The notes beneath the pieces were generated by a model. That model saw only the letters and a list, made by a program, of their open reading frames with translations, was not told the origin of the DNA and did not search any database. Positions 52,162 through 59,823 of a DNA stretch of 64,000 nt are shown in pieces; within the stretch, counting starts at the first letter, position 1, and every line of letters begins with the position of its first letter. Origin of the DNA: Streptomyces noursei (GTDB taxonomy: Bacteria; Actinomycetota; Actinomycetes; Streptomycetales; Streptomycetaceae); contig NZ_CP070326.1 of NCBI RefSeq assembly GCF_016917755.1, forward strand, positions 9,300,001 to 9,364,000, given 5' to 3'. Position numbers and translations under genes: made by a program.

Positions 52162-52496
52162 AAGCAAGCGCCCGCCACACGACGGAGCCGGCACCCGTCG
52201 ACCGACGTGTACCGGCTGACTCCCCGCGGCAACTGCCCCACGCCCCCGTGCCCACGGGCAGGAAACCCCTCTCGCAGGACGGCACCATCCGAGCGCCCCA
52301 CGTCGGCAGTTCACCGTCGCCGACGGCGAACTGCCACGTCAGACCACCTGCGACCCACGCCGCGACGATGTCCACATCCGCGCCGAGCGCATCCCGACGA
52401 TCCAGGTGACCGAAGAACTCGACGTCACCTCGCCGAACACTGCGCTCCGCACCGATCCTCCACCGCCGCGGCTTGAGAGATAACCGCTGTTCTCGT
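52162..52496. other. Intergenic region, possibly with remnants of coding sequence
   Basis: No intact gene is seen. On the plus strand a short frame reads FTVADGELPRQ, then RDDVHIRAERIPTIQVTEEL, before running into noise. It has codon-like composition but no start, no ribosome site and no recognised domain, so it may be the debris of an old gene. The region is the border between ordinary enzyme genes and the surface-protein cluster. Confidence 0.35.
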
Positions 52497-53009
52497 TCAG
52501 ATACGAGCGGCGCGGCGGCCCCGGCGGTAGAGCAGGGTGCCACCCATCAGCAGCACGGCGCTGCTCGCGATCGCCAGGCCGGTCTCTGCCTCACCGGTCT
52601 TAGCCAGCTGGGGGCGAACGGGAATGTGGCGGTGGACCCGGTGCTCGGGAGCGGGGGCCGGCGCCGGAGCGGCCGGCACATGCACGTGCGGTGCAGCCGG
52701 GCGTTCGTGACGCACCTGCGGCTTGTGGTGCTCCTTCTCCTTCATTCTGCGGTGGTGCGGCCGCGCATGCCCCTTCTCACCGTTGACGCAGTCGTTGCCG
52801 AAGGCGGGGTTGAGCGCCCCGACCACGTCCACGGTGTTGCCGCATGCGTTGACCGGGATGTGAACGGGCACCTGGACCTGGTTGCCGGACAGGACACCAG
52901 GGGACCCGGTGGCGGATCCCCCGGCTCCGGCGTCGGCGACCGACGCCCCGGCCCCTGCGAGCAGCAGGCCGCCAGTGGCAACCGATGCGGCAATGACCTT
53001 TTTGATCAC
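52497..53009 (-). CDS. Chaplin with a single chaplin domain and LAXTG sortase signal
   Basis: 170 residues from GTG 53009, GGAGGAG six bases upstream. A signal peptide of about 27 residues precedes one chaplin domain (about 31-76) with GVLSGNQVQVPVHIPVNACG, VDVVGALNPAFGNDC and its paired cysteines at 56 and 74. A His/Lys/Arg-rich linker and an Ala/Pro segment (AAPAPAPAPEHR) follow. The C-terminus has LAKTG (135-139), a membrane helix and an arginine-rich tail, the class E sortase signal. Chaplins assemble into amyloid rodlets that make aerial hyphae and spores hydrophobic. Long chaplins (ChpA-C) carry two domains; this one has only one. Confidence 0.9.
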   Translation of the reverse strand: MIKKVIAASVATGGLLLAGAGASVADAGAGGSATGSPGVLSGNQVQVPVHIPVNACGNTVDVVGALNPAFGNDCVNGEKGHARPHHRRMKEKEHHKPQVRHERPAAPHVHVPAAPAPAPAPEHRVHRHIPVRPQLAKTGEAETGLAIASSAVLLMGGTLLYRRGRRAARI

Positions 53010-53346
53010 GTGACTCCTCCTTGACAGCGCGGCCACATCCGCGGACCGCACAACACACAACGACGCCGGACGCAGAAAGCTCCGAATGCGCCATTTCGAT
53101 CACTCTTTCAGCTTGATGTGCATACTCACTCCGGGAGAGAGGTGCTAATTATGCTTGTATGCCGATGCTTTTCTCATGACGCCGAGTCCCGGCAAATTCC
53201 AGGAAAATAACACCCCGACAATGCCTTCATATTCGTATTTCTAATCTACAAAAAGGCATACAGAAGGGCGCCCCGAGTGCGGCATGCCACCCGTTCACAC
53301 GGAACCCGCAGGTGACCTCGGAGCGCCCTGATCGGTAAGGGGTTGC
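53010..53346. other. AT-rich intergenic region upstream of the chaplin
   Basis: The stretch 53107-53265 is the most AT-rich of the window, with TAATTATGC, TTCATATTCGTATTTC and TCTACAAAAAGG. It contains no gene. It must hold the chaplin promoter. On the minus strand it reads CATAATTAGCACCTC, which echoes the GTATTAGCCTCC block found before the family A genes. Confidence 0.5.
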
Positions 53347-53523
53347 TCAGTGGCCGAGCAAAGGCAACCGGCCGAGATGCAGAGGCCCGATATCGCTGGC
53401 GACCTTCAGCGGGTCACCGATGATCCCGCGGCCGCCCGCACCGAGGCCGCCGGCGTGGGCGGGTACCGAGAGGACCCCGGTGAGAGCCACGGCTCCCAGA
53501 AGGCTGACAAGGGCACGGCGCAT
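53347..53523 (-). CDS. 58-residue secreted peptide, function unknown
   Basis: From ATG 53523 with AGGAG well placed upstream. The signal peptide is MRRALVSLLGAVALTGVLSV, cleaved after AHA. The mature peptide has only about 34 residues, starts with GGLGAGGRGIIGDP, has no cysteine and ends with a leucine/histidine-rich segment (LHLGRLPLLGH). Glycine at the start and alternating hydrophobic residues at the end suggest a surface-active or assembling peptide. No family is known to me. It lies between the chaplin and the first family A gene, transcribed as the chaplin is. Confidence 0.6.
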   Translation of the reverse strand: MRRALVSLLGAVALTGVLSVPAHAGGLGAGGRGIIGDPLKVASDIGPLHLGRLPLLGH

Positions 53524-53822
53524 GACTGCTCCTACTTCGTTCCGTACTGCTGACGTGCAGTTGGCACAGGCCACCCTGGCACTCGCGCACCACCGACTCC
53601 CTCGCCCACGCCAACCGGTCACCTGATCGCGCGACGCCGAAAAGCCCGAACAAGCCGCACCCCGATAACAACGCGCCGGCCATACGACAGAAGCCCCGCA
53701 TCTCACCCCCTCGAATACCTTCGACCAAACAGGGGAATTCGACCTGACGCCCACTCCCACCCACGGCCGCCGACGCCCGAAAATCCCCTCCCGCCCACCA
53801 AGTCGCAAATTCGACATCATAC

Positions 53823-53888
53823 AATCCGGCGCGTCGTTGAACGACTTCAGAGGCATTTCGTATTAGCCTCCCTGGCAGTACGAAGTCG
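53823..53888 (+). promoter_or_regulatory. Conserved family A promoter element, copy 1
   Basis: ATCCGGCGCGTC (53824-53835), 20 bp, TTTCGTATTAGCCTCC (from 53856), then TACGAAGTCG (53879-53888). TTCGTA and TACGAA form an inverted repeat with a 16-bp gap. The same three blocks occur before two other family A genes. The block ends 41 bp before the start codon of the gene it serves. Confidence 0.75.
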
Positions 53889-53929
53889 TTGCATAAACGA
53901 CCTCACCCGCTCAATTCACCGGAGAAGAA

Positions 53930-54220
53930 ATGCGCAAGCTTCACAAGGCTGCTCTCGTGGCTGCTGTCCTCAGTAGCGTCACCATCCTCGGTGCCGGTAC
54001 CGCCAACGCCGACGGCGAGAGGGGCGGCGGCAGCGCCCGCTTCGACATCAAGCAGAGCGCCGAGTGCAGATCACACGACACCAACGTCGACATCCTCGGT
54101 GAGGTCGGGATCGGGAACGGTCTGGGCGGCAACCTCCTCAACGGCGAAGGCTCGCCGGGCGCGCAGAACACCCACATGGGCTCGACCATGGGCTGCAACA
54201 ACGGGGCGTTCAACAAGTAA
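53930..54220 (+). CDS. Family A small secreted two-cysteine protein
   Basis: 96 residues; GGAG before the ATG. The signal peptide (MRKLHKAALVAAVLSSVTIL) is cleaved near ANA. A short Gly/Arg/Ser segment and FDIKQSAE lead to the family core: CRSHDTNVDILGEVG, GNLLNGEGSPGAQ, THMGSTMGCNN. The cysteines at 46 and 89 are 43 apart, as in four of the other five members. The core alternates polar and hydrophobic residues like the amyloid segments of chaplins. No enzyme motif is present. It is the first of six family A genes, controlled by the conserved upstream element and ended by a hairpin. I cannot name a function. Confidence 0.85.
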   Translation: MRKLHKAALVAAVLSSVTILGAGTANADGERGGGSARFDIKQSAECRSHDTNVDILGEVGIGNGLGGNLLNGEGSPGAQNTHMGSTMGCNNGAFNK

Positions 54221-54232
54221 CCGAAAACAGCC

Positions 54233-54276
54233 AGGGGTTCCGGCGTCCAGGTCGCAGACCGGGCGCCGGAACCCCT
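54233..54276 (+). terminator. Hairpin after the first family A gene
   Basis: AGGGGTTCCGGCG pairs with CGCCGGAACCCCT, a 13-bp stem, 13 bases after the stop codon. The same GGGGTTCCGG stem family recurs after other genes of the cluster. Confidence 0.85.
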
Positions 54277-54433
54277 GCATGTCGGGGCCCGAATCCTCTC
54301 CCCCCGGGGCACGTTGAACCCCGACGCCTTCCACCCCGACGGCACGCCGCGGCCCACGGCTCCGCGCGGCACCACACAGCACAAGAGCCCCGCGCCCGGC
54401 CGAGTTCGCGGCGCCGGCCACCTCCGCACACGA

Positions 54434-54471
54434 CCAAGGGACCGGTCGCCGACGTGCGACCGGTCCCTTGG
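54434..54471. terminator. Perfect 16-bp hairpin in the 54.2-54.5 kb gap
   Basis: CCAAGGGACCGGTCGC pairs exactly with its complement around CGACGT. It lies between the family A gene and the convergent family B gene; it may end the B transcript at a distance of 51 bp. The other 200 bp of the 301-bp gap show no gene. Confidence 0.75.
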
Positions 54472-54521
54472 CATGTCAGCCGACGCGGGATCACCCGCCC
54501 CGGCCGTCCGTCACATAAGGC

Positions 54522-54869
54522 TCAGAGGTTGACGTGCGGACCTTTGAAACCCTTGGGGGCCGAGAAGTGGTTGGAGCAGTTCATCTGCGGGCCGACGTTC
54601 GTCTCCTGGTCGCCCAGCAGACCGTTCTCGGGCCACACCACACGGTCCCTGGCGGTCGACGCGCACCGCTGCTCCTGGTCGATGACGATGCGCTTGCCGT
54701 CCTTCGTTCGGTAGGCGGCCTCGTACTTGTGAACGCAGACCTTGTTACCCGTCTCGCCGCGGCTGCACTGATCCCCGCCCTCTGCATGCGCTTGGGAAGC
54801 GAGGGCGGAGGCCGCGGTGAGGCCGCCCATCAGTGCCACGATTGCTGCGATCTTCTTGCGACTGAACAT
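54522..54869 (-). CDS. Family B small secreted four-cysteine protein
   Basis: 115 residues from ATG 54869, AAGGA nine bases upstream. Signal peptide MFSRKKIAAIVALMGGLTAA, cleaved near AHA. The mature part of about 86 residues has cysteines at 35, 45, 69 and 98 (DQCSRGETGNKVCVHKYE, DQEQRCASTARDRVVWPEN, VGPQMNCSN). Two disulfides are likely. Its paralogue at 57.3 kb keeps the signal peptide almost unchanged but has diverged in the mature part. In both places the B gene follows a family A gene with a hairpin between. No known domain. Confidence 0.8.
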   Translation of the reverse strand: MFSRKKIAAIVALMGGLTAASALASQAHAEGGDQCSRGETGNKVCVHKYEAAYRTKDGKRIVIDQEQRCASTARDRVVWPENGLLGDQETNVGPQMNCSNHFSAPKGFKGPHVNL

Positions 54870-54944
54870 GTACTGCGTTCCTTTGTGGTTGACGCCCGGG
54901 CGCAATGCACCGAACGAGCCCGCGCCCGAGCCCTGAGAATGCCG

Positions 54945-54991
54945 AAAAAGGGTTCTGGTGCCCGGACCCGAAGGCCGGACACCAGAACCCC
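54945..54991 (-). terminator. Hairpin between the stalked family A gene and family B gene
   Basis: On the minus strand GGGTTCTGGTG pairs with CACCAGAACCC and is followed by five T, a classical intrinsic terminator. It matches the hairpin at the same position in the other A-B pair, so the arrangement is conserved rather than accidental. Confidence 0.85.
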
Positions 54992-54998
54992 GTCTTAC

Positions 54999-55616
54999 TT
55001 ACTTGCGGAGGGCGGCGCCGTTGTCGCAACCCATGTTCGAACCCTGGCGGGTCCCCTGCTCGCCGGCCTTGCCTTCGCCGTTGAGCGCGTTGCCCAACAC
55101 GCCGTTCAGCAGGCCGACCTGACCGAGGACGTTGACGTTCAGGTCGTGCGACCGGCACATGGTGTTCTGCTTGATCGACACCTCCTGGCCCTTGTCGTGG
55201 CCGGATTGCTGGGCCGGACCCTGCTGCACCGGAGCCTGAGGAGCGGCCTGCGGCGCAGGAGCCTGCTGGACGGGGGCCGGCGGGGCGGCCTGGGGAGCGG
55301 GGGCCGGCGCGGGAGCCGGCTGGACCGGGGCCGGCGGGGCGGCCTGCGGGGCCGGAGCCTGCTGGACGGGGGCCGGCGGGGCGGCCTGCGGCGCAGGAGC
55401 CTGCTGAGCAGGAGCCTGAGGAGCGGCCTGCGGAGCCGCCTGCTCGCCGTGCGGGGAACCGCCGGTGGCGACGGCACCTGCCGCGGACTGGGATACGGCC
55501 CAGGCCGCGACCTGCGGCCCGCCGCCGTACCCGTCAGCCAGGCTGACTCCGGCGCTGACGGTGGAGAAGCAGCCGACGGCTGCGACGACGATGGCAACTC
55601 TCTGAAGTTTGCGCAT
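54999..55616 (-). CDS. Pro/Ala/Gln-rich stalk fused to a family A domain, secreted
   Basis: 205 residues. Signal peptide (MRKLQRVAIVVAAVGCFSTV), cleaved near SLA. Residues 59-137 are a stalk of repeated QAPAPQAAPPAPVQ units, extended and probably glycosylation-prone or wall-spanning. The end (150-205) is a full family A domain: CRSHDLNVNVLGQVG, NGVLGNALNGEGKAG and SNMGCDNG, with cysteines at 154 and 197, again 43 apart. The fusion links the repetitive proteins of this cluster to family A and suggests display of the A domain away from the membrane or wall. No sortase signal or membrane helix is present at the C-terminus. Confidence 0.85.
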   Translation of the reverse strand: MRKLQRVAIVVAAVGCFSTVSAGVSLADGYGGGPQVAAWAVSQSAAGAVATGGSPHGEQAAPQAAPQAPAQQAPAPQAAPPAPVQQAPAPQAAPPAPVQPAPAPAPAPQAAPPAPVQQAPAPQAAPQAPVQQGPAQQSGHDKGQEVSIKQNTMCRSHDLNVNVLGQVGLLNGVLGNALNGEGKAGEQGTRQGSNMGCDNGAALRK

Positions 55617-56343
55617 GGAACCTTTGATCCTTGATTGCGTGGGATGGAGATGACATGCCGCGATTACCTAGTGTGAGGATATGCAGACCCAGAGTGGCCA
55701 ATCATGGATTTCGCTCCTCTACACACTTCGTGTCGGACCCGCAACAGGAGGCCCCACCGGTTACGCCCACGACGAGCCGGCCACAGCGCATCCCGGCGCC
55801 CCGTACCGCGAACGAGGTACGCGCAGTGATCACCACAGACCCACGCCGAGGAATCCCCAACCAGCAAACACATACGGCCAGTTGACGCCGACACGAGCAG
55901 CAGAAAAAGCGCGCGACGGGATCCGGGGCACGCCACACGGCGTCTACCGAACCCTTCTCCTGCGCCCTCCGACAGGGAAACGAGACGAGCCCCCAACAGG
56001 GGCACGGGAGCCGCCCAACTGTCACCCGTTTGCCATCGGCGCCGCGTCCGCGATTCTCGAGAATCGACGAAAGCGCCGGCACCGCAAGTCCGACGACGGA
56101 CGCCCGCAATCCGAAATGACGGCACGTCAGGCAGCCATATGGACCGCGCCTTGACGCAGGCCGGGCCCCAACTCCCGCAGCACCACGGCACGGAGTACCT
56201 CGCCACGTGCCGACGAAGCGCCCGCCACCCACCCGACACAATGCACACAACGGACTGGAACGCCCAGATTGGCTACTGCTAGTGTGCGCGCAGTCACAGC
56301 CAGCAAGCAGGGCTTAAGTACAGGTACGAAGGTCGAGGGTTCC
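55617..56343. other. 727-bp divergent intergenic region
   Basis: No gene is supported: the open frames here have no ribosome site, no domain and atypical composition. The AT-rich ends must hold promoters for the stalked A gene (leftward) and the family C gene (rightward). Both ends carry a CTAGTGTG motif (near 55671 and 56279). The middle is moderately GC-rich with nothing recognisable. Confidence 0.55.
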
Positions 56344-56586
56344 ATGCGCAAGCTTCAGCAGGTCATGATCGTGGCCGCAGCGGCCGGCGGTTTGTCCGCC
56401 GTCGGTGCCGGGGTCGGCACTGCCTACGCCCACGAGGGCGGGAGGTCGCACAACGAGCTCTTCCGTCCGTACCAGGAGTGCAGCCCGCAGACCGTGGCCG
56501 ATGCCAACCTCCCGCTCGGCGTGCTCGCCGTTCCCGAGACCTGGGGCACCACCTGCGGCCAGTTCAACCACTCCTTCACCAAGTAG
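56344..56586 (+). CDS. Family C small secreted two-cysteine protein
   Basis: 80 residues from ATG 56344; the site before it (CGAGGGTTCC) is the same as before the stalked genes. Signal peptide MRKLQQVMIVAAAAGGLSAV, cleaved near AYA. The mature 50 residues hold the family C core FRPYQECSPQTVADAN, PLGVLAVPETWG and TCGQFN, with cysteines at 46 and 71, 25 apart. The same core, with the same spacing, forms the C-terminal domain of the stalked protein at 60.7 kb. No known domain or enzyme motif. Confidence 0.85.
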   Translation: MRKLQQVMIVAAAAGGLSAVGAGVGTAYAHEGGRSHNELFRPYQECSPQTVADANLPLGVLAVPETWGTTCGQFNHSFTK

Positions 56587-56620
56587 GACCACCGGGATCG
56601 TCGCACCCGACACCGGACGC

Positions 56621-56660
56621 GGGCCCTTCGGGAATGTTCCCCCGAAGGGCCCGTTTTCTT
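56621..56660 (+). terminator. Intrinsic terminator after the family C gene
   Basis: GGGCCCTTCGGG pairs with CCCGAAGGGCCC around an 8-base loop and is followed by GTTTTCTTGTT, a true T-rich tail. Confidence 0.92.
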
Positions 56661-56806
56661 GTTGCCGGCCGGCACGGGCCGCACCGATGCGGCCGAACGA
56701 GTGGTTCACCAAGGACCTTTCGAGCCCCCCTCGGCCCGTTGAATCCCCAACCCACCAGGAACTTGGGATCGTTGCAGGCGTTCAGCTCACCGCAAGAAGC
56801 TCCTAA

Positions 56807-56871
56807 CATCCGGCGCGTCTCCCAGCAACCGAGAATCTTTCGTATTAACTATCCGCAACTGCACGAAGTCG
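56807..56871 (+). promoter_or_regulatory. Conserved family A promoter element, copy 2
   Basis: ATCCGGCGCGTC (56808-56819), 18 bp, TTTCGTATTA (56838-56847), then CACGAAGTCG (56862-56871). The first two blocks are identical to copy 1; the third differs by one base and is shifted by one. It ends 41 bp before the start codon, the same distance as in copy 1. Confidence 0.75.
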
Positions 56872-56912
56872 ATCGGTAACCGATCGTTTCCGCACCAATC
56901 CACGGAGAAGAA

Positions 56913-57188
56913 ATGCGCAAGCTTCAGAAAGTTGCTGTCGTAACCATCGCCCTGGGCAGCATCGGATTCCTCGGCACCGGCACCTCGTACGCCAGCGGGG
57001 GCGGCGGCGTCGGCGTCCACCAGGGCTCTCAGTGCCGGACGCACGACCTGAACGTCGACGTCCTCGGCGAGGTCGGCATTCTCAACGGAGTGTTGGCCAA
57101 CGTCCTCAACGGCGAGGGTTCCGCGGGCGCGCAGGCCACCCCGATCGGCTCGAGCATCGGCTGCAACAACAGCGCCCTCGGCAAGTAA
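56913..57188 (+). CDS. Family A small secreted two-cysteine protein
   Basis: 91 residues; GGAGAAGAA precedes the ATG as in the first member. Signal peptide MRKLQKVAVVTIALGSIGFL, cleaved near SYA. After a Gly-rich start come CRTHDLNVDVLGEVG, NGVLANVLNGEGSAG and SSIGCNN, cysteines at 41 and 84 (43 apart). It is the first gene of the second A-B pair and has the conserved promoter element and a strong hairpin after it. Confidence 0.85.
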   Translation: MRKLQKVAVVTIALGSIGFLGTGTSYASGGGGVGVHQGSQCRTHDLNVDVLGEVGILNGVLANVLNGEGSAGAQATPIGSSIGCNNSALGK

Positions 57189-57194
57189 CCGGGC

Positions 57195-57240
57195 GGGGTT
57201 CCGGTGTCCGACCTGCGGGTCCGGGCACCGGAACCCCTTT
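57195..57240 (+). terminator. Hairpin between family A and family B genes
   Basis: GGGGTTCCGGTG pairs with CACCGGAACCCC and is followed by TTT. It matches the hairpin in the other A-B pair in place and sequence. As it lies between the genes it may limit how much B is made from the A promoter. Confidence 0.85.
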
Positions 57241-57316
57241 CGGCATTCTCAGAGCTCGGGCGCGGGTCCGTTCACGGTCACCGCGCCCGAGCATCGACCA
57301 CAAAGGAATGCAGTAC

Positions 57317-57655
57317 ATGTTCAGTCGGAAGAAGATCGCAGCCGTCGCGGCACTGATGGGCGGCCTCACCGTCGCCTGTGTCATCGCCCCTCAGGCTCAG
57401 GCAGCGGACACCAGAGGATTCTGCACACGGGACGTCCAAGGGAACGTCAGCTGCCTTCAGAAAACGACCAGTGACGACGGCAAGTACAGCCTCACCCAGC
57501 AGCAGAACTGCCAGCCGTCGTCCCCCCTCCAGCTCCCCACGCACGGAGTGCTGAATCCGGGGACCATGCTGGTCGGGCCCGCCGTCACCTGCAGCAACTC
57601 GGCTCCGGTGCCCGGCGACTCGCAGCCCGCAATGGATGGAGAAAACCGCGGGTGA
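57317..57655 (+). CDS. Family B small secreted four-cysteine protein
   Basis: 112 residues from ATG 57317; an ATG nine bases earlier is too close to AAGGA. Signal peptide MFSRKKIAAVAALMGGLTVA, cleaved near AQA; it also holds an extra cysteine at 21, not a good lipobox. The mature cysteines are at 36, 46, 65 and 92 (GFCTRDVQGNVSCLQ, QQQNCQPSS, VGPAVTCSN). About 90 bp upstream of the start, including AGAGCTCGGGCGCGGG and ACCACAAAGGAA, is nearly the same as upstream of the other B gene. The C-terminus (PAMDGENRG) is not shared and may reflect a recent change of stop. Confidence 0.8.
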   Translation: MFSRKKIAAVAALMGGLTVACVIAPQAQAADTRGFCTRDVQGNVSCLQKTTSDDGKYSLTQQQNCQPSSPLQLPTHGVLNPGTMLVGPAVTCSNSAPVPGDSQPAMDGENRG

Positions 57656-57942
57656 GCTGTTGTGCGCATCGTCGACGGGCATCGCGAAGCCGGGTCTCCT
57701 GCAAGGCACGCAGGCGCCCCGCGAGCATCCCTCGACCGGAGCCGGCCGACGCGCCGCCAGGCAACATGACGGCCCGCGCGCCGAACCGGCAGCACCACAG
57801 GCTGCTTTCCCCTTCCGTCTGATCATGGGGTGACGACCCAAAGCACCCCGTCAAACGGCGGATGGCCAGGCCGAGTTGATGTCGGTCCGGCCATCCGCCG
57901 TTCGCGTGCCCGGCAAGCGTACGCGCCGCCCTGCAAACAAAG
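57656..57942. other. Intergenic region without a gene
   Basis: Between the convergent family B and family A genes, 353 bp in all with the hairpin to the right. I see no coding signal, repeat or palindrome of note. Confidence 0.5.
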
Positions 57943-57979
57943 CGTCCCGGCGCCGAGTTCGTGGCTCGGCACCGGGACG
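57943..57979 (-). terminator. Hairpin after the fourth family A gene
   Basis: CGTCCCGGCGCCGAG pairs with CTCGGCACCGGGACG with one mismatch, 30 bp after the stop of the minus-strand family A gene. Confidence 0.8.
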
Positions 57980-58008
57980 GTGAAAGCTCCTGCGTTATGG
58001 GCAGTCGC

Positions 58009-58284
58009 TCAGAAGGCGCTGTTGTCGCAGCGGAAGTCCGAGCCCAGGTGAGAGGGCTGCGAACCGGGCGCGCCCTCGCCGTTGAGGGCGTTGCCCAGCG
58101 GGCCGTTGAGAAGTCCCACTGCCCCGAGGACGTCGATGTTCATGTCGTGCGACCGGCACTCGGTGCCCTGACTGACGTCGAGGTCGTGCCCCGGCTCGCC
58201 GTGGGCGTATGCGGTGCCTGCGCCGAAGGCTCCGACGCTGCCGAGTGCGGCAGCCACGACGGCAACCTTGTGGAACGTGCGCAT
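58009..58284 (-). CDS. Family A small secreted two-cysteine protein
   Basis: 91 residues from ATG 58284, GGAGAAGAC at the start. Signal peptide MRTFHKVAVVAAALGSVGAF, cleaved near AYA. Core CRSHDMNIDVLGAVG, NGPLGNALNGEGAPG and SDFRCDN, cysteines at 43 and 86 (43 apart). It is the most divergent five-block member at its C-terminal end and has a proline inside the second helix or strand. The conserved upstream promoter element is not visible, only CTCAATCACCGGAGAAG in common with the first gene, so it may be expressed at a different time. Confidence 0.85.
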   Translation of the reverse strand: MRTFHKVAVVAAALGSVGAFGAGTAYAHGEPGHDLDVSQGTECRSHDMNIDVLGAVGLLNGPLGNALNGEGAPGSQPSHLGSDFRCDNSAF

Positions 58285-58613
58285 GTCTTCTCCGGTGATT
58301 GAGCGGTTGTGACGGGTGGTTGGACTGCTTCTTGCTGCCACGGAGGCCGGTGTGGTGCCCCGTGGCCCGGCATCGGCAGGCCGGAACGGGCACACCCCTG
58401 CGCAGCGAGCGCAGAGGAACCCTTGGAGTTCGGGTGCACGAGGGCTGATCGGGAAGGGGAACGGCGCGCCGGACAGCGTCCATGAGCTGCGGCTCCGGAA
58501 TCAACAGACCTGTTCTGCCCGGCTGTTGTGACCGGAGTGCGCTCGGCGGCGACAGTCGGTGGCTCGGCCCCGCTGTCGCCGCGGTTCGGCGCCGGTACTC
58601 CGGAGCGTCCCGG
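58285..58613. other. Intergenic region with the promoter of the fourth family A gene
   Basis: 329 bp separate two minus-strand genes. No gene is supported. The conserved TTTCGTATTA and ATCCGGCGCGTC blocks are absent, which distinguishes this promoter from the other family A promoters. Confidence 0.5.
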
Positions 58614-59423
58614 TCAGGCCATGCGGGGCAGGTCGAGCTGACCCAGCGGAGGCGCCGCCAGCCGCCCCATGCCGAGCGGGGACACCTGCGGAACGTCCGG
58701 GGAGATCAGGGGATTGACGAGCGGGTTGACCTGCGGGTTCACCTGAGGCGACACCCGGGGGGCGGGCTGCGGGGAGAAGACCTGCGGGACGGAGACCTGC
58801 GGCGCCACCTGGGGCGTGACCTGCGGGGCCGCCTGGGGGGCGACCTGCGGGGCCTGGGCCGGAGCCGACGCCTGCGGGGCGGACTGGGGGCCGCCGCCGG
58901 GAGACGTGGAGGCCATTGCGGCACCGCCCGAGGTGGCCGCGGCAGTGACGTGCGGCGCCTCGTACTGCGGAGCGGATACCTGGGGGGCCGCCTGCGGCTG
59001 CGGAGCGGGGGCCGGAGCCGGCGCGTACTGCTGCGGAGCGGGGGCCGGAGCCGGCGCGTACTGCTGTGGAGCGGGGGCCGGGGCCGGGGCCGGAGCCGGA
59101 GCCGGCTGCTGCACGTACTGCGGAGCCGGAGCCTGGGGTGCCGGCTGCTGCACGTACTGCGGAACCGGCTGCTGCGGAGCCGGCTGTTGGGCGTACTGCG
59201 GAGCGGGGGCCGGCGCGGGAGCCGGCTGCTGCGCGTACTGCGGCACCGGCTGCTGCGGTGCGGGGGCCGACGCGTACTGCTGCGGAGCCGGGGCCTGAGG
59301 AGCAATGGGCGGGGCGGCACCGTTGTACCCGGCAGGAGCATCGGCATGACTCACGCCGGCGCCGATGGTGGACAGACCGCCAGCCGCTGCGACGACGAGT
59401 GCGATCTGATGAAGCTTGCGCAT
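58614..59423 (-). CDS. Pro/Ala/Gln-rich secreted stalk protein without a cysteine domain
   Basis: 269 residues. Signal peptide MRKLHQIALVVAAAGGLSTI, cleaved near SHA; the first 33 residues are almost the same as in the stalked gene at 60.7 kb. Most of the protein is low-complexity: QQPAPQYVQ, APAPAPAPQQYA and PQVAPQVTPQVAPQVS units, then the NPQVNPLVNPLISPDVPQ segment. No cysteine occurs in the mature part and neither an A nor a C domain is present. Tyr/Pro/Gln repeats suggest an extended or cross-linkable wall or matrix protein. It is a paralogue of the 60.7 kb gene with an expanded stalk and a lost C-terminal domain. Confidence 0.8.
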   Translation of the reverse strand: MRKLHQIALVVAAAGGLSTIGAGVSHADAPAGYNGAAPPIAPQAPAPQQYASAPAPQQPVPQYAQQPAPAPAPAPQYAQQPAPQQPVPQYVQQPAPQAPAPQYVQQPAPAPAPAPAPAPQQYAPAPAPAPQQYAPAPAPAPQPQAAPQVSAPQYEAPHVTAAATSGGAAMASTSPGGGPQSAPQASAPAQAPQVAPQAAPQVTPQVAPQVSVPQVFSPQPAPRVSPQVNPQVNPLVNPLISPDVPQVSPLGMGRLAAPPLGQLDLPRMA

Positions 59424-59823
59424 AAAACCCTCGGCCCTTCATTACCTGTATGGAAATCTGATTACTTATCGCTGTCTTGAGTGCGCAAACAGAGGTAATC
59501 GCGGGCTTCGCGCCCTGCGCACCCCGTGCAAAGCCACGGCGGGAGCCACCCGAAGGACCGCGGCAACACCAGCCGTAGGACTTTCCGACGGACCTCGGAT
59601 TCGGCGGTGCAGCGCATCGCTTCGCCTCCGATTCACGTCGGGCACCGTGTCGACACCGTCGCCGCAGACCGCCCAAGTGCCGGGAAGCAGAAGCCCTCCC
59701 GGCCGGCGGCCCATTGACCCATTCGCTGTTCTCTCCCACCGTGGAACGGCGCATCCCCGGGCCTGGTCACGGGAATCGGTGCACGGTCACCCGTTTGCCC
59801 AGCGGCATGAATCATTTGGAGTG
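59424..59823. repeat. Conserved 400-bp upstream block, copy 1
   Basis: The whole region upstream of the stalk gene aligns with 61244-61644. The best-kept islands are the 53 bp next to the gene (CTGTATGGAAATCTGATTAC, CTTATCGCTGTCTTGAGTGC) and the 97 bp at the far end (59727-59823; GCCTGGTCACGGGAATC, ATGAATCATTTGGAGTG). No gene is supported in it. It may be a long promoter or leader, or simply duplicated DNA. The 350 bp beyond it to 60174 hold a relic promoter and a terminator. Confidence 0.7.

Noticed and set aside
55631..56248. Several open frames in the 727-bp gap
   Set aside because: No ribosome site or domain, and atypical composition on both strands.
59463..59494. WhiG-type promoter before the stalk genes
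   Set aside because: AGCGATAAG resembles the -10 box on the minus strand in both copies, but no TAAA box lies at the required distance.
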